Positions 1 to 9,900 of a DNA stretch of 64,000 nt are shown piece by piece (position 1 is the stretch's first letter; each line of letters starts with the position of its first letter). Below the pieces are notes generated by a model, which saw only the letters and a list, made by a program, of their open reading frames with translations, searched no databases and had not been told where the DNA came from. This stretch comes from Pedobacter caeni (GTDB lineage Bacteria; Bacteroidota; Bacteroidia; Sphingobacteriales; Sphingobacteriaceae), in contig NZ_FQUQ01000005.1 in the NCBI RefSeq assembly GCF_900129215.1, positions 124,001 through 188,000 on the forward strand. The letters are read 5' to 3'. Made by a program: the position numbers and the translations under genes.

Positions 1-740
1 GAGCCCGTGAGGGAGATGTGGAAGCATTTAACAAACTGATCAGGGCAAACCTGCGTTTTGTCGTTTCTGTTGCTAAAAATTATCAGGACCATGGCTTAAG
101 ACTTTCTGATGTGATTAGTGAGGGGAATAAGGGACTGATCAAGGCGGCATCACGATTCGATGTAACCAAAGGTTTTAAATTCATTTCTTTTGCGGTCTGG
201 TGGATCCGCCAGTCTATCATCGCAGCCATTGCCTATCAAAAGCGTACGGTGCGTTTGCCAGGTAATCAGATTCTGGGGGTTACCAGGGCGCGAAAAGCAA
301 TAGATAAGCTGGTACAGCAATTGGAACGCACACCCAGTGTCAGCGAGGTTGCGGAGTGGATGGATATCCCGGAAGAAAGGGTCCTGGAATATGTTATAAA
401 TTCCCCACTGGCAACTTCATTGGATGCTTTAATCAGTGAGGACAGTGAGATGACGGTAAAGGATATGATCCCCAACGAAAATGCACCAAGGGCTGATCAT
501 AGATTACAGGAGGAATCCTTTTTGATCGATTTGAGGAGGCTTCTGAATATCCTCTCCAAAAGAGAGCAGAAAATTATGTTCTATTATTATGGCTTGTATG
601 AACATCCGGTAGTTACACTTGATGACATGGTGTATATCTTTAAACTGAGTAAAGAAAGGATCCGTCAGCTCAAGGATCAGGCGTTAAAGACCTTAAGAAC
701 TAGCACAAAATCGGAGCTGCTCAGAGAGTATCTGTGCTAA
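1..740 (+). CDS. RNA polymerase sigma-70 factor, RpoD-like paralogue (5' partial)
   Basis: The 3' part of a sigma-70 family factor; the reading frame is open to the left edge, so the start lies outside the window. Visible are region 2.1/2.2 (NKLIRANLRFVVSVAKNYQ), region 2.3/2.4 (GFKFISFAVWWIRQSI), region 3 (roughly residues 95-125 of the visible part) and region 4 with the -35-binding helix (LSKERIRQLKDQALKTLR). The family recruits core RNA polymerase to promoters. Compared with the usual Bacteroidota primary sigma factor, several normally invariant stretches are changed (LSDVISEGNKGLIKAA where LGDLINEGNLGLIKAA is typical; a very divergent region 4.1), so this is more likely a second, specialised group 1/2 paralogue than the housekeeping RpoD. 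That last point is inference. Confidence 0.88.
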   Translation, partial: AREGDVEAFNKLIRANLRFVVSVAKNYQDHGLRLSDVISEGNKGLIKAASRFDVTKGFKFISFAVWWIRQSIIAAIAYQKRTVRLPGNQILGVTRARKAIDKLVQQLERTPSVSEVAEWMDIPEERVLEYVINSPLATSLDALISEDSEMTVKDMIPNENAPRADHRLQEESFLIDLRRLLNILSKREQKIMFYYYGLYEHPVVTLDDMVYIFKLSKERIRQLKDQALKTLRTSTKSELLREYLC

Positions 741-914
741 AAACACCCCGATCATGCCTTATTTCGGGCCTCCAGCGTATTTTTTTTATTTTTTTTTAGG
801 CTGTTTTGTTTATATATTTTACTGTTTTATCTAAACGAAATAGCCCTTTAAGGGCGGTTTTTATGGAAAAATAGGCTTTATGAATAAAAAAAGAGTCCTA
901 TCGATAAATATTCA

Positions 915-945
915 TTTGGTGGAAATCCAATAATTATTAACTTTA
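915..945 (+). promoter_or_regulatory. Putative Bacteroidota promoter for the histone-like gene
   Basis: TTTG at 915-918, a 19-base spacer and TAACTTTA at 938-945 match the Bacteroidota -33/-7 pattern (TTTG, TAnnTTTG) except in the last base. It lies 43 bases before the ATG of the histone-like gene in an otherwise AT-rich 248-base intergenic stretch. Confidence 0.45.
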
Positions 946-988
946 AAGCGTTATATCATATATTTAAAATCTTAAACGAAAGAAAAAC

Positions 989-1165
989 ATGGAAAAATTC
1001 TCGAAACTTAAAGAACTTATTGCAGGCGTTGAAGCTGATGCAGACAAATTTTATAATTCAGGAAACGGTGCTGCTGGTACAAGAGTACGTAAAGCAATGC
1101 AAGATCTAAAAGGCCTTGCTCAGGAGATCCGTACTGAAGTAACTGAGAAAAAAAACACGAAGTAA
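989..1165 (+). CDS. Histone H1-like Hc1-family DNA-binding protein
   Basis: A 58-residue protein starting MEKFSKLKELIAGVEADADK and ending in a Lys-rich tail (EKKNTK). The pattern KFSKLKELI, FYNSGNGAAGTRVRKAMQDLK, LAQEIR is that of the short Hc1/histone-H1-like proteins found in Bacteroidota, which are thought to bind DNA and help organise the nucleoid. The gene has its own likely promoter (915-945) and a strong hairpin terminator 21 bases after the stop, so it is a single-gene transcript. The stop is TAA at 1163. Function is inferred from family resemblance only. Confidence 0.8.
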   Translation: MEKFSKLKELIAGVEADADKFYNSGNGAAGTRVRKAMQDLKGLAQEIRTEVTEKKNTK

Positions 1166-1185
1166 TCTACTTTGAATGTCAGAAG

Positions 1186-1210
1186 AAAGGCCTGCAATTC
1201 GCAGGCCTTT
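1186..1210 (+). terminator. Hairpin terminator after the histone-like gene
   Basis: Perfect 10-bp stem AAAGGCCTGC / GCAGGCCTTT with a 5-base loop. The following T-run is poor (cctgttta), but position and stem strength fit an intrinsic terminator. Confidence 0.7.
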
Positions 1211-1262
1211 CCTGTTTATAGCTATTCAGGATTTTATTTTCTAATTTTAAGGCTTCAGCCTT

Positions 1263-2360
1263 ATGAGTCCTTTAGCGCAACAGCCCCAACGCAAGATTAT
1301 ACATATTGATATGGATTCGTTTTATGCTTCTGTAGAGCAGAGAGACGATCCTTCCCTCAGAGGGAAGCCTGTAGCTGTTGGTGGCGGACCCGAAGGCCGT
1401 GGAGGGGTGGTGGCTACTGCCAGTTACGAAGCCCGGGCATTTGGAGTGCATTCCGCAATGTCCTCTAAAAGGGCACAGCAACTCTGTCCTCATCTGATAT
1501 TCGTTTATCCGAGATTTGCAGTCTATAAAGACGTTTCCAGGAAAATCCGGGAGATCTTTAGCCGGTATACAGACCTGATTGAACCTTTGTCATTAGATGA
1601 GGCCTATCTTGATGTCAGTGATGATAAACTGGGGATCGGATCGGCTATTGATATTGCCAAAGCCATCAAAACTGCAATTAAAGAAGAATTAAACCTGACC
1701 GCCTCTGCCGGTGTTTCAGTGAATAAGTTTGTGGCAAAAGTGGCTTCCAATATGAATAAACCGGATGGGCTGACCTTTATCGGACCCTCAAAAGTGGAAG
1801 CTTTTATTGCGCAGCTTCCGGTAGAAAAATTCCATGGGGTGGGGAAAGTGACTGCCGAAAAGATGAAAATCAGGGGCTTACATACAGGGGCTGATCTGAA
1901 GCAACTGACCGAAGCAGAGCTGGTACACCTTTTCGGGAAAAGTGGCCGTTTCTTTTATAAAATTGTAAGAGGTATCGATCACCGCCAGGTAGAACCCAAT
2001 CAGGAGACAAAATCGATCGGTGCAGAAGATACCTTTTCTTACGACCTCGGGGAATTGTCCGAAATGAACCCTGAGCTGGACAGAATTGCCCTGATCGTAT
2101 TTCAACGAATGAGCCTCTATAAGCTGTATGGAAGGACATTGACGGTGAAAATCAAGTTTAGTGATTTTAAACAGATTACCAGGAGCAAATCTTTTACCGA
2201 GGAAATTACCACGATAGCGATGATCAATGAAGTCTCCAGATCTTTACTGGCTTCGGCAGGACTGGAAGGAAGGAAAGTCAGGCTTTTGGGAATTTCCGTT
2301 TCGAACTTTGCAGCGGCACCAGATCATGGAACAGCTTATCAGCCCAGGCTCTTTCCATAG
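1263..2360 (+). CDS. dinB: DNA polymerase IV (Y family)
   Basis: A 365-residue Y-family translesion polymerase, close to the usual 350-400 residues. The N-terminal palm motif IHIDMDSFYASVEQRDDP carries the first catalytic Asp (about residue 16), and LSLDEAYLDV carries the second acidic pair (Asp112-Glu113). VSVNKFVAKVASNMNKPDG and the helix-hairpin-helix segment PVEKFHGVGKVTAEKM follow, then the little-finger domain. It extends primers across damaged or misaligned templates. No C-terminal beta-clamp motif was confidently recognised. It follows the histone-like terminator and is probably transcribed alone; no LexA-type operator is evident in the short upstream gap. Confidence 0.95.
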   Translation: MSPLAQQPQRKIIHIDMDSFYASVEQRDDPSLRGKPVAVGGGPEGRGGVVATASYEARAFGVHSAMSSKRAQQLCPHLIFVYPRFAVYKDVSRKIREIFSRYTDLIEPLSLDEAYLDVSDDKLGIGSAIDIAKAIKTAIKEELNLTASAGVSVNKFVAKVASNMNKPDGLTFIGPSKVEAFIAQLPVEKFHGVGKVTAEKMKIRGLHTGADLKQLTEAELVHLFGKSGRFFYKIVRGIDHRQVEPNQETKSIGAEDTFSYDLGELSEMNPELDRIALIVFQRMSLYKLYGRTLTVKIKFSDFKQITRSKSFTEEITTIAMINEVSRSLLASAGLEGRKVRLLGISVSNFAAAPDHGTAYQPRLFP

Positions 2361-2510
2361 CATTATGATTTCCAGATTCATAGGGGAGAATGCTTTTCTC
2401 TAAATAATGTTGCCTGGTATTTAACTTAGGTCAGAAATCTGTAATAAGAGGATTTGTTTATAGGTTATTTATGTAAATTGAGCACAGCATCTAAAGACTA
2501 ATGATATCCT

Positions 2511-4925
2511 ATGCAATCCTTTGCAGATTTTTCTAATAATTATCTGACTGCGCCAGACCTGGCTTTTTTTAATAAGCTATTGCAGTTTCAGAGTGCTTAT
2601 TATTCCACATTGCATAAGGATGAGGTGTTAGAGCAATTGTTGTCCGAGTTATGTGAAGTCACGCAGAGCAATTCTGCGGGTTTAATCAATAATAACAACA
2701 GGTTAGGGGATGTTTTCGTTAATAATGGCCAGGTTGGCCTACTGCATGCGACTTTAAAAAAGACGGGCAATATCCCCACAAAAGAGTATCAGATCAAAAA
2801 AATAGGCGAGCAAAGCATGCTGATCTGTAGCATCAGGGATGGAGAGGGGGTGGTAGGTCTGCTTTACTTCATTCGCTCAGGACCGCCTTTTACTGCTGAA
2901 AGTTATGGACTTATAAAGTCCGCTATACCTGTGTTGAGTGGAATACTGGCTTATATGAACCTCTCGGGAAAGATGGTCCCGGAGCTGAATATGCAGTTGA
3001 AAAGAACGGCCAGTTTGCAGGCCCTGATCGAATCCCTTGATGATATTATTCTGGAACTGGATGAAAATACTGTCATTAAAAAGGTATGGGTAAAAGATAA
3101 AACCAAGCTCTTTATGCCGCCAGAGCTTTTTATCGATAAAAGCCTGACCGAAGTAATGGGAGGTTTTGCCTATGTATTTATCGAATGTATTCAGGAACTG
3201 CTGATTACCGGAGAGCGGCAAGAGTGTGTCTATCCGGACTTCGACATCAACAAAGACCTGTGGTATTGTGCGAAATTTCAAAAGATTGATGCAGGGAAAG
3301 ATGAAGAAGAGATCAGGGTCATCTGTGTAATTGAAGACATTACCGCCAAAAAGTTGATGAGCGACCAGCTACAACAAAATACGGTAGAACTGAAAAGGAT
3401 CAATAACCTGCTCGATATCGGGCTTGATATTTCTAAAATGGGCGGTTGGGAATACCATTTGTACAGCAGGGAGCTTTTTGTGACCAGGCAAATCAACGAC
3501 ATTAAAGACCTGAACCATGAATTTGTACTCAACTATAAATCTATTCTTGATTATTTTGATCACGACAATAAGCTGATCTTGTTGAATACCCTGAATGAAG
3601 CTTTTAAAGAATCGCAGCCCTTTGATCTGGAGCTGGAGCTGACTTCTGCAATTAAAAATAAGAAATGGGTCAGAATTGCAGGAGTTCCGGTATTGGAAAA
3701 TGGGACTGTTCAATCTTTCCGTGGGATTTTAAAAGACATCACACACAATAAAAAGAGTCAGGAAGAACTTATTGCTGCAAAAAACCTGGCAGAACAGGTG
3801 GCGAGAAAGAGAACGGAAATTCTATCGATCATGAGCCACGAAATACGTACCCCTTTAAATGGAATTATTGGCATTTGTAACCTGCTCAGTCAGACTGATT
3901 TTCCTGACCTTCAGGTCAAAGAATATGTGGATCACCTGAGCTTCTCCTCCAACCATTTGCTGAACCTCGTGAATGACATTCTGGACCTGGAAAAGATCGA
4001 AAATAAAAAGGTGGAACTCCATGAAACGGAAGGGGATCTTAGCTTTCTGGTGGGGAATATCGTGAAGCAGTTCCAGTCTATGGCAGAACTGAAAGGCCTG
4101 GAGCTGAAGTTTCATACCGATCAGCACATTCCGGGAACTATTGTCTTTGATGAACTCCGTCTGGGAAGAATCCTGAATAACCTCATTGGAAACGCCATTA
4201 AATTTACCGAAAAAGGGGAGGTTGTGGTAGAGCTGAAAGCGACAGCGTTCAATGAAGAAAGGGTGAAGGTGCGCTTCAAAGTGAAGGATACAGGGATTGG
4301 AATTCCGGAACACCTCCACAACCTGGTCTTTGATAAATTTCATCAGGTTCAGCAGGCCAGTCACAGGCAACAACAGGGGACGGGCCTTGGCTTAAGCATT
4401 ACCAAAGGACTGGTGAGCCTGTTCAACAGCGAGATCTTTCTGAGCAGCAAGGTAAATGAAGGAACGGTATTTGAATTCGAAATCGAGTTTATGATCGTCA
4501 AAAAAACTGAATTACGTAAAGTACTGAAAGGGGAAGCACATAGCCGTCGTATTTTACCTGAATTGAAGTTGTTGATTGTGGATGATCATCCTGTGAATTT
4601 GTTGGTGGCAAAACGTCAGCTTGGAAATTTTGGAATTGAGGCCGAACAGGCAGATAATGGTTATACTGCATTAGCGATGTTGAATACCATGAATTTCGAT
4701 ATCATTTTAATCGATTTGCACATGCCTGGAATGGATGGGTACCAGCTGGCGAGAAAGGTTCAGGTAGATTATCCGCAAACAAAAGTGATCATTTTTACCG
4801 CAGATATTCTGGAAGAAGTGCGGATGAGGCTAGCGGAAATGGGAATTTTGTATGTACTGTCCAAACCTTTTAATCCCGATGAAATGCATCAGCTGCTGCT
4901 GGAGGTGATTAATAATAAGTCCTGA
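2511..4925 (+). CDS. Hybrid sensor histidine kinase / response regulator
   Basis: An 804-residue hybrid kinase without clear membrane segments, so probably cytoplasmic. Order: an N-terminal GAF-like region (about 1-150), PAS/PAC-like domains (about 165-280 and 300-412), HisKA with the H-box IMSHEIRTPLNG (His443), HATPase with N-box NLIGNAIKF (Asn561), G1 DTGIG (about 593-597) and G2 GTGLGLSI (623-630), then a C-terminal receiver with the acidic pair Asp691-Asp692, phospho-acceptor Asp735 (IDLHMPGMDG), Thr763 and Lys785. All catalytic residues are present. The stimulus is unknown; the output must go through a separate phosphotransfer partner because no DNA-binding domain is attached. It is convergent with the HxlR gene, 4 bases away. 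Confidence 0.93.
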   Translation: MQSFADFSNNYLTAPDLAFFNKLLQFQSAYYSTLHKDEVLEQLLSELCEVTQSNSAGLINNNNRLGDVFVNNGQVGLLHATLKKTGNIPTKEYQIKKIGEQSMLICSIRDGEGVVGLLYFIRSGPPFTAESYGLIKSAIPVLSGILAYMNLSGKMVPELNMQLKRTASLQALIESLDDIILELDENTVIKKVWVKDKTKLFMPPELFIDKSLTEVMGGFAYVFIECIQELLITGERQECVYPDFDINKDLWYCAKFQKIDAGKDEEEIRVICVIEDITAKKLMSDQLQQNTVELKRINNLLDIGLDISKMGGWEYHLYSRELFVTRQINDIKDLNHEFVLNYKSILDYFDHDNKLILLNTLNEAFKESQPFDLELELTSAIKNKKWVRIAGVPVLENGTVQSFRGILKDITHNKKSQEELIAAKNLAEQVARKRTEILSIMSHEIRTPLNGIIGICNLLSQTDFPDLQVKEYVDHLSFSSNHLLNLVNDILDLEKIENKKVELHETEGDLSFLVGNIVKQFQSMAELKGLELKFHTDQHIPGTIVFDELRLGRILNNLIGNAIKFTEKGEVVVELKATAFNEERVKVRFKVKDTGIGIPEHLHNLVFDKFHQVQQASHRQQQGTGLGLSITKGLVSLFNSEIFLSSKVNEGTVFEFEIEFMIVKKTELRKVLKGEAHSRRILPELKLLIVDDHPVNLLVAKRQLGNFGIEAEQADNGYTALAMLNTMNFDIILIDLHMPGMDGYQLARKVQVDYPQTKVIIFTADILEEVRMRLAEMGILYVLSKPFNPDEMHQLLLEVINNKS

Positions 4926-4929
4926 ACGG

Positions 4930-5268
4930 CTATTTCATATCGCTCCATTCGGAAAGGCTGACCAGGATCGGCAATAGGGCTTTTCCTTTCTCAGACAGAT
5001 GATAATCCACCCGTACGGGAACTTCCGCTATGATTTCTTTCCAAAGCAAGCCATCTCTTTCCAGTTCTTTCAGGCACTTGCCAAGGGTCTGGTCTGATAT
5101 CCCGCCTAAAGCACTTTTTAATAAACTGAACCGGTTTGTCTCTTCAGAGATATGAATCAGAATCAGCGCCTTCCATCTTCCCGAAATGGTATCCAGAGCC
5201 GTATTAATTCTGCACGATTTTAATAAAAATGCCTTATTGAGGGCATTTGATGAGGTTTCTTTGATCAT
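4930..5268 (-). CDS. HxlR-family transcriptional regulator
   Basis: A 112-residue winged-helix protein. The family signature is visible: an N-terminal Cys (SCRINTALDTISGRWKALILIHI), the recognition region LGGISDQTLGKCLKELERDGLL and the wing EVPVRVDYHLSEKGKALLPIL. Many HxlR proteins sense electrophiles or oxidants through the conserved Cys and act on divergent oxidoreductase genes. The gene is transcribed away from the quinone oxidoreductase at 5377, with a 108-base gap that holds a palindromic site, so it likely controls that gene and itself. The direction of control is not visible. Confidence 0.9.
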   Translation of the reverse strand: MIKETSSNALNKAFLLKSCRINTALDTISGRWKALILIHISEETNRFSLLKSALGGISDQTLGKCLKELERDGLLWKEIIAEVPVRVDYHLSEKGKALLPILVSLSEWSDMK

Positions 5269-5272
5269 AGCT

Positions 5273-5299
5273 GAGTACTCACTTTTTTATGAGTTACTC
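5273..5299. promoter_or_regulatory. Candidate HxlR operator (imperfect palindrome)
   Basis: GAGTACTCA at 5273-5281 and TGAGTTACTC at 5290-5299 form an inverted repeat with one extra base, 8 bases apart, directly in front of the HxlR start and in the gap shared with the divergent oxidoreductase. The half-site GAGTACTC is itself palindromic. Operator role is inference. Confidence 0.35.
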
Positions 5300-5376
5300 C
5301 CAAATTAAGGAGTGATGGATAATTCTTTTTTTGTGCCGTAGGTTTGTGTAAGTGCAAATATAAGACCAAAATTAAC

Positions 5377-6378
5377 ATGAAAGCAATCGCATTAGAAGGC
5401 TTCGGAGATGTAGATCATTTCCGTCTTGCTGAAATAGAAATCCCCGTTCCGAAAGCGGAAGAAGTATTGGTAAAGATTAAAGCAGCGGGATTTAATCCCA
5501 TAGATTATCAAATGAGACAGGGCCGCAGGGAGAAACAACTCATGACTTCAGCCATCCTGGGAAGGGAGCTGTCTGGTATAGTCGTTGGCATAGGTGATCA
5601 GGTAACCGGTTTTGCGCCCGGTGATGAAGTGATCGCAGCATCGGGAAGTAAAGGCTCGAACGGAAGTTATGCAGAATACATGGCGGTAACTCCCCTGGTA
5701 ATGGCACATAAACCAGCAAATATCAGTTTTGAGGAAGCTGCAGCAATTCCTTCCGCAGGATTAACTGCATGGCAATGTTTTAAAAGAATGAATATACAAG
5801 CCGGACAAAAGGTGTTCATCAGCGGAGGATCCGGAGCTGTTGGAAGCTTCCTGATCCGGATTCTGAAACAACATGGGATTCATCAGATTTTTAGTATTGC
5901 CGGAAGTCAGAAAAGTACGGATGCTTTATATGCCCTTGGTCTGGAAGAAAATCAGGTGATCAATTACAAAACCAAAGATGTAGCAGCACAGCTGATTGCT
6001 GCGAATGAAGGAGCGTTGTTTGATGTTGTGGTAGAGATCGTTGGAGGGGAGAGCTCAGAAATCGCAGCTGAAGTATTGAAGGTATATGGAACTTATCTGG
6101 ATGTGACCTTTTTAGCTACAGAACGGACAAGGGGATTACTCTTTGATAAAGGCTGTATGGTGATAAATATCTCCAATTATGCACATTCACTGGGAAACAA
6201 TATGGCTTATTATGGAGAGGCGCTTCATCAGGTGGTGAAGTTGATCGATGCGGAAAAGATCAGTGCACCAGCAGTTCATGTGGTAGGCACATTAAGTTTG
6301 AAAACGGTTCAGGAGGCCCATCTGCTTATGGAAAATAATCAAGGGCAGGGCAGAAAAATTGTGATGACCGTGGATTAG
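5377..6378 (+). CDS. NADP-dependent zinc-less alcohol dehydrogenase / quinone oxidoreductase
   Basis: A 333-residue medium-chain dehydrogenase/reductase of the quinone oxidoreductase type. The ATG at 5377 (MKAIALEGFGDVDHF) is chosen over an upstream TTG because the family starts with this strand. The GroES-like domain is followed by a Rossmann fold with the nucleotide loop SGGSGAVGS. The structural-zinc Cys cluster and catalytic-zinc ligands of alcohol dehydrogenases are absent, as expected for the zinc-independent branch that reduces quinones or enones with NADPH. It is divergent from the HxlR regulator, a very common arrangement for electrophile-detoxifying reductases; substrate unknown. 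Confidence 0.9.
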   Translation: MKAIALEGFGDVDHFRLAEIEIPVPKAEEVLVKIKAAGFNPIDYQMRQGRREKQLMTSAILGRELSGIVVGIGDQVTGFAPGDEVIAASGSKGSNGSYAEYMAVTPLVMAHKPANISFEEAAAIPSAGLTAWQCFKRMNIQAGQKVFISGGSGAVGSFLIRILKQHGIHQIFSIAGSQKSTDALYALGLEENQVINYKTKDVAAQLIAANEGALFDVVVEIVGGESSEIAAEVLKVYGTYLDVTFLATERTRGLLFDKGCMVINISNYAHSLGNNMAYYGEALHQVVKLIDAEKISAPAVHVVGTLSLKTVQEAHLLMENNQGQGRKIVMTVD

Positions 6379-6400
6379 ACAATAATGCCTTGGCAAACGG

Positions 6401-6420
6401 GTCATTTTTAATAAAATGAC
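6401..6420. terminator. AT-rich hairpin between convergent genes
   Basis: GTCATTTT and AAAATGAC form an 8-bp stem with a 4-base loop between the oxidoreductase and the convergent 168-residue gene, overlapping the last codons of the latter. Possible weak bidirectional terminator. Confidence 0.3.
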
Positions 6421-6914
6421 TCGCTTGATTTAACATTCAGTGTTTGACACAATGCCATGATTTTGTGGGTATCTGCACGGTCGACGATGATGCCCTGTAA
6501 ATTGTCACCATAGCTGTCGCCAAATGAAATGAGCTGATAGCCTTGTGGCATCGCCTTTAATAACTTGTTGATCCAGACGAAATACTCATCTGTAGAAGGG
6601 AACTGTCCGTAGGGGAAATCCGGAATGGGCCCTCCTTCGAATGGTTCCTGAACCTGCTCATGGAACTCATCTATTTTATCAGAGATGATGAAAAAGGCAA
6701 TCAACTCGCTATAAATTGCCCAGGTTGTAATTCCTTCCGGATCTGTTTCCAGTAACCAGCTCATATCTCCATCTTCTTCGGAATAAATATATCCTTCCGG
6801 ATCATGGTAAGCCCTGGTTACTACCTCAGTAATTCTGCTGATCTCCTCCTGATCCAACCTTTTATTTGCCAAAAGGGTGATGAGTTCTTTTATTAAATTT
6901 TGTTCTGTGCTCAT
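6408..6914 (-). CDS. Uncharacterised acidic protein, downstream of the Pls-like synthetase
   Basis: A 168-residue protein without signal peptide or clear membrane helix, rich in Asp/Glu. It starts MSTEQNLIKELITLLANKRL with a predicted amphipathic helix and contains aromatic-rich segments (MSWLLETDPEGITTWAIYSELIAFF, given here by its key residues W, T, E, W, Y, F). I do not recognise the family. It starts 36 bases after the stop of the Pls-like gene on the same strand and is likely co-transcribed with it, so a role as accessory or immunity-like factor for that system is possible but unproven. Confidence 0.75.
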   Translation of the reverse strand: MSTEQNLIKELITLLANKRLDQEEISRITEVVTRAYHDPEGYIYSEEDGDMSWLLETDPEGITTWAIYSELIAFFIISDKIDEFHEQVQEPFEGGPIPDFPYGQFPSTDEYFVWINKLLKAMPQGYQLISFGDSYGDNLQGIIVDRADTHKIMALCQTLNVKSSESFY

Positions 6915-6950
6915 ATACTGTTAATCATTATCTCTAAAATTTCAGGTGGT

Positions 6951-9900
6951 TTATAACAATCTGATCGGACTTCCGGTCCATGCTGTTCCATTGGCCAGCT
7001 TTTCCCCTTTCATTACCAAAGAAAGTGGTTCCAGCTTCACATCATCGCCTATTTCGCTATCGTAAAGGATGATGGATCTGGAGCCTATACTGCATCTTGC
7101 TCCGATTTTTACGGTTCCGACTTTCATTACCCGGTCTTCGAAAAGATGGGTTTGAGGGCCGCAATCTTCATTTAATGCACTGTCATCGCCAATGCTGACC
7201 ATGTCGTGCTCCGTGATGTCAGTCGTGTTCAGCCATACCCTTTTTCCAAACTTTACGCCAAAAAGGCTTAGCACCATAGGTAAAAACGGGGTTCCTTTCA
7301 TGAAATCCAGAAGGAATGGAACTGCCAGTGCTTCATAGGTTGTGGTATTGGCTTCGCTGCGCCATACTTTATGGGTCCACATCGGATGTTGTTCTGCTTT
7401 AAATTTTCCTATGGAGATCCATTTGAGCAGGAGGGTAACGAGTAAAGAAGGCCCGCCCATATAGAACAAATAGTAAAATGGGAGTTTTGGTGTTTCTGCG
7501 AGGATCTGCATGATGTTGCGGTCTTTCACCAGGTCATGACAATAGGCGATAAACAAAACACTGCAGCAGATGATTACGGTTTCGGGCAGAATGATGCGGA
7601 TTCCTTCAATAAGGAAACGGGCAGTTTTTCTACCCATAGATGGGTTTGTGGTCAGTGAGGAGGGGTAATCTCCACTGTCTTGTCTTTTAGGAAGGGAGAT
7701 TGCCGGAGAGCCAAACCAGTCTTTTGCCTGGGTTTGGGTTAGCTGTTCTGCAGTGGGTGGAATGGATAAAACACCGATCAGCATGTCATCTCCCAGTTCA
7801 TAGCCCTGTGGGATTAAGGCACTGTTTCCAACAAAACTTCGGTTTCCAACCCTGGTTCTTTCGAGGATCAGTTGTTGGCCGCGGATGTCTTCTTCTCCTA
7901 AGGTCACTGCATCTGCAATAAATGATTCATCTCCGATTTCCAGCATGGTATGTGTCACGTTGCTCGCCGTAGAAATCTCTGTATTTTTACCGATTTTTGC
8001 ACCCAGCATTCTGAAAAAAGAAGAGATGTAAACCGTTGCATACAGCGGGTGAAGAACGATCAGAGAGGTAGAGATCAATTGATCTGACAACCATTTTCGG
8101 ACATAGATCCAGCCATAAACAGGATAGGTTCCCGGTTTCATGTTGTACAATAATAACCTGGAAAGTACGACCGTTTCCAGGGTGTAAAGCGACAGGTATA
8201 AGATCGTCAGCAGGGGAATGTGAATGAAGTAATTGAAATTGTAATCCGGTGCCTGTGTATCCATGTAGTTTAAAATCTCTATCACCGGGATTAAGGGCAA
8301 TAAGATCACTATAGGGAAGAGGACTAGTAAAACACTATAAAGAAAGCCATAACACTTCCTTTTGAAGCCGGAAACATATAATGGCTGCGGAAGTTCTTCC
8401 GGTGATTTATGGTCAACCCGCTCTGCAGGACTTCCTTTCCAGACTTCTCCGGGAGCAATGGTTTGTCCGCTTTGCAGGTGACTGAGGTCCTGAAGTTCTC
8501 CCCATGCCTCAATCGTGGTGCCTCCGGAAATCACTGCCCCGCTTCCGATATAAGCATGGTCGGCAATTCTGATCTTTCTTAATTTCAATAATCCGTTTTC
8601 TACGATTGCATTATTGAGAACTACTCCGGAACTGATGCTCGCATCACTTCCTATTTCTATTAAATCTTCCGCACCAACGGTAATGGAGCTGATTTGCGCG
8701 TCAGGCGACATTTTCATGCCCATCATCCTCAGGTAAAAAGGATACAATGGGGTGCCGTTCATAAACTGAAGAGGAACGAGCCGCTGCATGGATTTGACCA
8801 GCCAGTAGCGGAAGTAATAACTTCCCCAAAGCGGATAATCCCCTTCTTTTGTTTTGCCCAGTAAAATCCATTTGAACACAATGCTCAATAACGAAAATAG
8901 GGGGGCAATGAAGCAGAAGAGCAGCAGCGCAGTAAGGATTGCCCAGAAGGTATCTCCTTTATCAGTTTCGCTTTTCGCAACTTCATAGTAATAACCCAGA
9001 TAGGGAACGAAAATCTGGGCGGCAAAAAGACCATAGATCACCAGTAAAGAAAAGCCTTGTGCAATGCCGCAGATCCAGTAACGCAGGGAGCTGATCTTAT
9101 GAAAAGGTTCCTTCTCTTTTTGTAATTCGTTTTCCGCTTTTTCGGCCCCCAGTTCCCAGGTATGAATCAGCTTGCTGATCGGCCTGTTGGTGTAAATGTC
9201 TTTCAGTGAGGCCTGATGAACACCGCCTTCTTTTCTTAGCCAGGAGGAAAGTGAAGCCGCAAGGAGGGAATGCCCGCCAAGATCCATAAAGAAATCGTCT
9301 TCAGGGTTAATGGTTCTTCCGGGGAAGAGATGCGTCAATCCGGCCATCACCCTTTTGTCCAATGGATCGTCCGGATGGATCACAATGCTTTCTTCAGCTT
9401 TTACCTGCATCAATACCTCAGGAACAGGTAGTTCTTTCCTGTTGATTTTACCACTCGGAAGACGTGGCATCTTTTCCATTGCGACAATGACCAATGGCAC
9501 CATATAAGGAGGCAGCACTTTTGCCAGTTCAATTCTGGACTGGTGCTCATCAAAGAGGGCATTTGCTTTGAGGGAAACATAGCCCACCAGTTGTTCCTGT
9601 TGGTTGGCATCTTTCTTTAGCGCCACTGCCGCAGCAGAAACACCTTCCAGCTCGTTGAGCTTAACTTCTATTTCTCCGAGCTCTATGCGGTAACCGCGAA
9701 GTTTCACCTGATCGTCCAGGCGGCCACGGAAATCAACACTTCCATCAGCATGCATGACAACGGCATCTCCGCTCAGATAAATCCTGTCGCCGGGAACTTC
9801 CTGAAGGGATTCCGGTTTATCCAGGAACTTTTCTGCGGTCAGGTCCGGGCGGTTCACATATCCGTTGCACACACCTGGCCCGGAAATGATCAGCTGTCCC

